5,489 nucleotides of DNA from Deltaproteobacteria bacterium (GTDB lineage: Bacteria > Bdellovibrionota > O2-12-FULL-43-9 > JACQJE01). The notes under the pieces are model-generated. The model did not search any database and had not been told where the DNA came from. It was given only the letters and a program-made list of their open reading frames with translations. The position numbers and the translations under genes are program-made. The DNA lies in assembly GCA_016205125.1 (NCBI GenBank), contig JACQJE010000219.1:1-5489 (forward strand), given 5' to 3'. How positions within the stretch are numbered: the first letter of the stretch is position 1; each line of letters opens with the position of its first letter. This document shows, in pieces, positions 5,385-5,489 of the stretch.

Positions 5385-5489
5385 ATGAAAAAGAAAGGAC
5401 CAGAAATGGGTAATGAGAGGGGTATCGCCCTTTTCCTCGTGCTCATGACGGTTGCGATGATCTCTGTCGTGTTGATTGAAATCCTCTAC
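5385..5489 (+). CDS. gspK: Minor pseudopilin GspK, 5' end only (cut by the window)
   Basis: Thirty-five codons are visible and the reading frame runs off the window. The leader ends NERG (10-13), cut before IALFLVLMTVAMISVVLIEIL (14-34). The hydrophobic start with no Glu at mature +5 is the hallmark of GspK, which caps the pseudopilus tip with GspI and GspJ. Two starts are possible. The ATG at 5385 has AGGA at 5373-5376 (8-nt spacing), one base after the gspJ stop. The ATG at 5406 has AAGGA at 5395-5399 (6-nt spacing) and would give a six-residue leader MGNERG, matching the six-residue leaders of GspH and GspJ. The large alpha-helical domain expected for this roughly 300-residue family lies outside the window. 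Confidence 0.85.
   Translation, partial: MKKKGPEMGNERGIALFLVLMTVAMISVVLIEILY

Noticed and set aside
4601..5446. 281-codon open frame on the minus strand opposite gspJ
   Set aside because: It is the complement of a purine-rich coding region, giving a Phe/Leu/Arg-rich translation with no recognisable domain. It is fully explained by gspJ on the other strand.
122..5489. Type IV pilus operon (PilB/PilC/PilA-type) instead of T2SS
   Set aside because: The ordered set of GspG, GspH, GspI, GspJ and GspK pseudopilins, the GspG calcium loop and the GspK N-terminus lacking Glu+5 identify a type II secretion system.

Overview
The window is one uninterrupted segment of a type II secretion system (T2SS, general secretory pathway) operon, all on the + strand. 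Its order is gspE - gspF - gspG - gspH - gspI - gspJ - gspK (5' end only). The genes are tightly packed, with gaps of 1-24 nt and one 38-nt overlap, and most ribosome binding sites lie on or next to the previous stop codon. This points to a single transcript with coupled translation. No RNA genes, CRISPR arrays, insertion sequences or terminators were seen.

Region by region: positions 1-121 are AT-rich and look non-coding apart from the first ~30 bases. They hold a perfect TATAAT -10 box, an imperfect palindrome in the -35/spacer region and a purine-rich ribosome binding site before the preferred gspE ATG at 122. GspE (122-1834) is the cytoplasmic hexameric ATPase. GspF (1842-3059) is the inner-membrane platform protein. 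GspG (3084-3539) is the major pseudopilin. GspH, GspI and GspJ (3549-5383) are minor pseudopilins, and the start of GspK (5385-5489) runs off the window. Together they form the motor, platform and periplasmic pseudopilus that push folded exoproteins through an outer-membrane secretin. The secretin (GspD), GspC, GspL, GspM and the prepilin peptidase GspO are not in the window.

Organism: a double-membrane (Gram-negative type) bacterium of roughly balanced GC content. The E-F-G-H-I-J-K order, the GspE with an MshEN-type N-terminus and the unusually long hydrophilic inserts in the minor pseudopilins would suit a deltaproteobacterial-grade lineage (Bdellovibrionota, Myxococcota, Desulfobacterota) or a related environmental phylum. 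The sequence alone does not settle this.

The system itself is known, not new. The points most worth a second look are: (1) two perfectly spaced 24-residue c-di-GMP-binding-type motifs at the GspE N-terminus, suggesting second-messenger control of secretion; (2) a promoter with an overlapping palindrome just before gspE; (3) two C-run/G-run hairpin elements lying in frame inside hydrophilic inserts of gspH and gspJ; (4) a canonical A_AAA_AAG slippery heptamer with an upstream SD-like element in gspJ; and (5) a gspJ TTG start and a 38-nt gspH/gspI overlap.
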